DNA of 64,000 nt from Bacteroidales bacterium UBA3844 (GTDB lineage Bacteria; Bacteroidota; Bacteroidia; Bacteroidales; Paludibacteraceae), in contig DGHQ01000058.1 in the NCBI GenBank assembly GCA_002392915.1, positions 1 through 64,000 on the forward strand, read 5' to 3'. The translations under genes and the position numbers were made by a program. Under the pieces are notes generated by a model, which made no database searches, was not told the DNA's origin, and saw nothing but the letters and a program-made list of their open reading frames with translations. Shown here piece after piece: positions 61,534 to 64,000 of this stretch (the first letter of the stretch is position 1; every line of letters starts with the position of its first letter).

Positions 61534-62240
61534 TCATACATTGCGAATCACCACCAGATATTGATAATGTTCATTCTCATAAACTTTCTCTGCTTTTAGT
61601 CCACACATCTGGCAAACCGCATTAAGCCGGTTGAAATCCACAAAAAGCCATTCAAACGAGTCGTCCTTCTCACCTCTGTATGAGATAGAATAATCAATCT
61701 CTCCATAATATGGCTCGTCATCTATTCCCGGATCCACGTTTCCGTCTTCATCCGTGTAAAGATAAATCAGATCCGAGCTGTCCATCACAATTTGTCCTCC
61801 ATCGGCAAGCAAGTTCTTGCAATGATTAAGGAAAGACGGAAGGTTTTTCATCGTTTTTGCGATTCCTGCTCCATTCATCAGCATCAGCAATGTGTCATAT
61901 TTTTCTCCGGCTATATCGTAGAAATTTCGAATCTGGGCATTCCTGACACCTCTCTGCCTCATCACATCGACAGCACCGGCAGATAATCAATCGCAGCAAC
62001 ATCAACCCCGTTATCCTGCAGCCAAAGCGTATGGCTGCCCGAACCGGCACCGACATCAAGAGTGCGTCCCTTACATAGTTTCAACGCTCGATGTTCAATC
62101 TCACTCATCTGCTCCCATGTATGGAAGAACTCCTTTATATTCCAATATTCCGTCTCCACCACACTGCTTTCAACTTTGATTCTAGTCTTCTTGTCTCCAT
62201 TGAAATATGCGGTCAAAGCCTTACCGTATGCGTCACTCAT
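61534..62240 (-). pseudogene. Class I SAM-dependent methyltransferase, broken by a single-base frameshift
   Basis: Two adjacent frames together spell one methyltransferase. The N-terminal 92 codons carry the SAM motif LDVGAGSGSHTLWLQ and reach AAIDYLP, then read VLSM and stop. The next frame (from about 61977) continues GAVDVMRQRGVRNA, KYDTLLMLMNGAGI, LADGGQIVMDSSDL to a normal end at 61534. Joined as AIDYLP-GAVDVMRQRG, they give the usual spacing of the family. One missing G at CCGG (61976-61979) explains the break. It could be a true mutation, a recoding site or a sequencing error. A related intact protein would be about 235 residues. Confidence 0.85.
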
Positions 62241-62378
62241 AATCAGTCATTTTAATTTGCTCAAAATTAGCATTTATTCTGCAAACATTCAAAGTTTAGT
62301 TCAATCTTGAAATGCAGAATGTGATTTCACAGAAGACGAGCCATAATTTCGTCCTCCGTTCCACGTCTTTCTCCAAAC

Positions 62379-62410
62379 AAAAAATCCCGACAATTTTCAT
62401 TGCCGGGATT
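62379..62410 (-). terminator. Intrinsic terminator of the coiled-coil lipoprotein gene
   Basis: AATCCCGGCAAT and ATTGTCGGGATT (minus strand) pair over 12 bp with one G-T, loop of 4, followed by a T-run. Confidence 0.92.
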
Positions 62411-62430
62411 ATATGTAATCTAAACTAATA

Positions 62431-63285
62431 TTACTTAGTCTGGATAATCAAGTAGTCTGAAGTAGACCAGAATCTGTTGTAATCCTTGATCTTCAAAACC
62501 AAAGTCTTGTCCTCTGCGCTCTTTGGAAGAAGAGTGTAAGAAGTCAATGGGTGACGAGAAAGGATAACTGCCTTCTTAGTCTTAAGATCTAGCTCAGTGA
62601 AATCTCTCTTATCAACCTTAGTAAAGTCTGAAGATCTGATATCACCACCCTTCTTAAGAGCTCTTTCCAAAAGACCCTTGTTCTTCAAAGTTGCCTTATC
62701 AGCAGCCAAGTAGTATACAGCGTTCAACTCTGCATCCTGAGCAGCGATAGCGGCAGCCTGCTGTGCAGAAACAGCATTAACTGAGTCGATGCTTGCCTTT
62801 GCAGCGATGTTAGCGTTCTCAAGGTCTGCGATCTTAATGTTCTTAGCCTCAAGTTCCTCCTTAAGCTTAGCCATCTCAGCCTGGCTCTCTGCCAACTGCT
62901 TTTTCAACTTACCGATTGTACCACGAAGACCGTTAAGCTGACCGTTAGACTTAGCCAACTTCTCCTCCAACTCGTTGATCTTCTGGTTGCTCTGCTGGAT
63001 ACGCTCAGAGATTAGTTTGAAATCCTCCTGGATTGTAGCCTTGTTTGTGCCACCTTCCTGACCCTTGTCGTTAAGAACACCAAGCTCAACCTCCTTGATC
63101 TGCTTCATGTTTGCATTAACTTCCTCGAACAAATCAGACATCTGCTGTGAAATCTGACGCTCCTCTGCCAACACTGTTCTCAATGAATCTGAAGTCTTGT
63201 TGGCCTGATCAATCTCTCCCTGCCATGGGTTGCATGATGTAGCAGCAACTAGTGCTACAGATGCGAATAAAATTGCTTTTTTCAT
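62431..63285 (-). CDS. Coiled-coil lipoprotein of unknown function
   Basis: A 284-residue lipoprotein. The signal ends in VAATSC with C18. Residues 25-190 are a nearly unbroken heptad-like coiled coil (INELEEKLAKSNGQL, LAESQAEMAKLKEELEAKN). The C-terminal domain (about 190-284) starts NAVYYLAADKATLKNKGLLE and ends RFWSTSDYLIIQTK, a pattern I recognise from many Bacteroidales proteins with no known role. The coil could span part of the periplasm. It lies alone, between rsmI and the methyltransferase pseudogene, with a clean terminator. Confidence 0.85.
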   Translation of the reverse strand: MKKAILFASVALVAATSCNPWQGEIDQANKTSDSLRTVLAEERQISQQMSDLFEEVNANMKQIKEVELGVLNDKGQEGGTNKATIQEDFKLISERIQQSNQKINELEEKLAKSNGQLNGLRGTIGKLKKQLAESQAEMAKLKEELEAKNIKIADLENANIAAKASIDSVNAVSAQQAAAIAAQDAELNAVYYLAADKATLKNKGLLERALKKGGDIRSSDFTKVDKRDFTELDLKTKKAVILSRHPLTSYTLLPKSAEDKTLVLKIKDYNRFWSTSDYLIIQTK

Positions 63286-63331
63286 TTTATATATTTTTAT
63301 TTAATTTATTCTTACTTATCAGTGTAAGGCT

Positions 63332-64000
63332 TCATTCCTCCTCCTCATCATATTTCTTTTTGCTTGCCTTCTCCTTTTCTTTTCCTGAGACGACAATCAC
63401 AAACTCACCCTTTGGCTCATTTGCTTCAAAATACGCTTTGATTTCAGAGACCTTTCCCCTTACAGTCTGCTCAAATTTTTTTGAGATTTCACGAGAAACG
63501 GAAACCAGACGGTCTGCCCCGGCCAACTCCTCTATCTGCGACAAAGTCTTGACTACTCTGTAAGGCGACTCATATATGATAGACGTGCGTTCCTCCTCAA
63601 CAATCTCTTTCAAACGAGTCTGACGGCCTTTCTTCTGCGGCAAAAAGCCTTCAAAACAGAATCTGTCTGTTGGCAATCCTGAATCAACTATTGCCGGCAC
63701 AAACGCTGTGGCACCAGGAAGGCACTCAACCTCTACCCCAGCCTCAGCACATGCTCTCGACAACATAAAACCAGGATCTGATATTCCAGGTGTGCCTGCA
63801 TCACTTATCAATGCCACATTCTCACCCGACTTTATCCTCGACACGACTGAATCACACGTCTGATGCTCATTGAATTTATGATGAGACATCATCTTGTTCT
63901 CTATCTCAAAATGCTTTAGCAAGACACTGGATGTACGAGTGTCTTCGGCCAATATCAAATCAGCCTCCTTCAACACCCTTACGGCTCTGAATGTCATGTC
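63332..64000 (-). CDS. rsmI: 16S rRNA (cytidine(1402)-2'-O)-methyltransferase, N-terminus beyond right edge
   Basis: A SAM-dependent enzyme that 2'-O-methylates C1402 of 16S rRNA. 222 codons are visible. The first visible codons read DMTFRAVRVLKEADLILAED, which fits just after the VGNLxD motif, so about 15 N-terminal residues lie outside. Family motifs are AEDTRTSSVLLKHF, ALISDAGTPGISDPG, LPGATAFVPAIVDSGLPTDRF, FEGFLPQKKGR and YESPYRV. A charged tail KEKEKASKKKYDEEEE ends the protein. It is probably the last gene of its unit. Confidence 0.95.
   Translation of the reverse strand, partial: DMTFRAVRVLKEADLILAEDTRTSSVLLKHFEIENKMMSHHKFNEHQTCDSVVSRIKSGENVALISDAGTPGISDPGFMLSRACAEAGVEVECLPGATAFVPAIVDSGLPTDRFCFEGFLPQKKGRQTRLKEIVEEERTSIIYESPYRVVKTLSQIEELAGADRLVSVSREISKKFEQTVRGKVSEIKAYFEANEPKGEFVIVVSGKEKEKASKKKYDEEEE

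Overview
The window is a chromosomal segment of a Bacteroidota bacterium, most likely order Bacteroidales. The evidence is direct: the tmRNA encodes the tag GENNYALAA, which is typical of Porphyromonas/Prevotella-like lineages; the primary sigma factor is the short Bacteroides type; many genes are preceded by the Bacteroidetes promoter pattern TTTG-N19/20-TAnnTTTG; SecD and SecF are fused; and there are PorP/SprF and type IX secretion (T9SS) sorting signals. The genus cannot be fixed from the sequence. Nearly all of the window is ordinary core chromosome. I see no prophage, transposase, CRISPR array, rRNA or tRNA gene.

Layout. 1-7.5 kb: a giant exported adhesin-like protein (cut by the left edge), a small winged-helix protein, an M42 peptidase, a PorP/SprF outer-membrane protein and a polysaccharide-initiating sugar transferase. 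7.5-12 kb: an operon of lipoprotein, ABC-F ATPase and M13 peptidase. 12-19 kb: secDF, an M16 peptidase/DUF3109/kdsA operon and a BASS-type transporter. 19-24.5 kb: tmRNA, a Cys-motif small protein, a radical SAM activase, an FAD dehydrogenase, rpoD and cysE. 24.5-31 kb: a Tyr-rich lipoprotein, a palindromic repeat pair, and a tightly packed operon hisG-hisD-hisC-DUF3127-nth-purC. That operon is preceded by a histidine-rich leader peptide and an intrinsic terminator. 30.7-36.6 kb: a 1194-residue CotH/lamin-tail T9SS substrate, a MerR regulator and an OmpA protein with thrombospondin type-3 repeats. 37-44.6 kb: a TetR-TolC-adaptor-RND efflux operon ending in a PII-like protein, then an AraC regulator. 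44.7-50.6 kb: a sodium symporter/porin pair, a PaaK-type CoA ligase and an outer-membrane barrel protein. 50.7-54 kb: pncC, the rpmB-rpmG-DUF4295 operon with a structured leader, greA-HIT with a terminator in the leader, and a PD40 propeller protein. 54-64 kb: an SseB-like protein, an ammonium transporter, an inactive rhodanese lipoprotein, ddl-mrp, an AAA/DUF4143 ATPase behind a 33-bp tandem repeat, a frameshifted methyltransferase, a coiled-coil lipoprotein and the C-terminal part of rsmI.

How the parts fit. Envelope biogenesis dominates: kdsA (LPS core), ddl (peptidoglycan), a polyprenyl sugar-phosphate transferase, SecDF, T9SS substrates, OmpA, PorP/SprF and RND efflux. The most informative regulatory features are the his attenuator, which should couple histidyl-tRNA supply to hisGDC and also to an SSB-like protein, endonuclease III and PurC, and the greA leader terminator. 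No wholly new system is obvious. The strongest candidates for follow-up are the his-leader operon, the greA and rpmB leaders, the Cys-motif/radical SAM neighbourhood, the GTAGAGACG palindrome family and the 33-bp repeat in front of the AAA ATPase.
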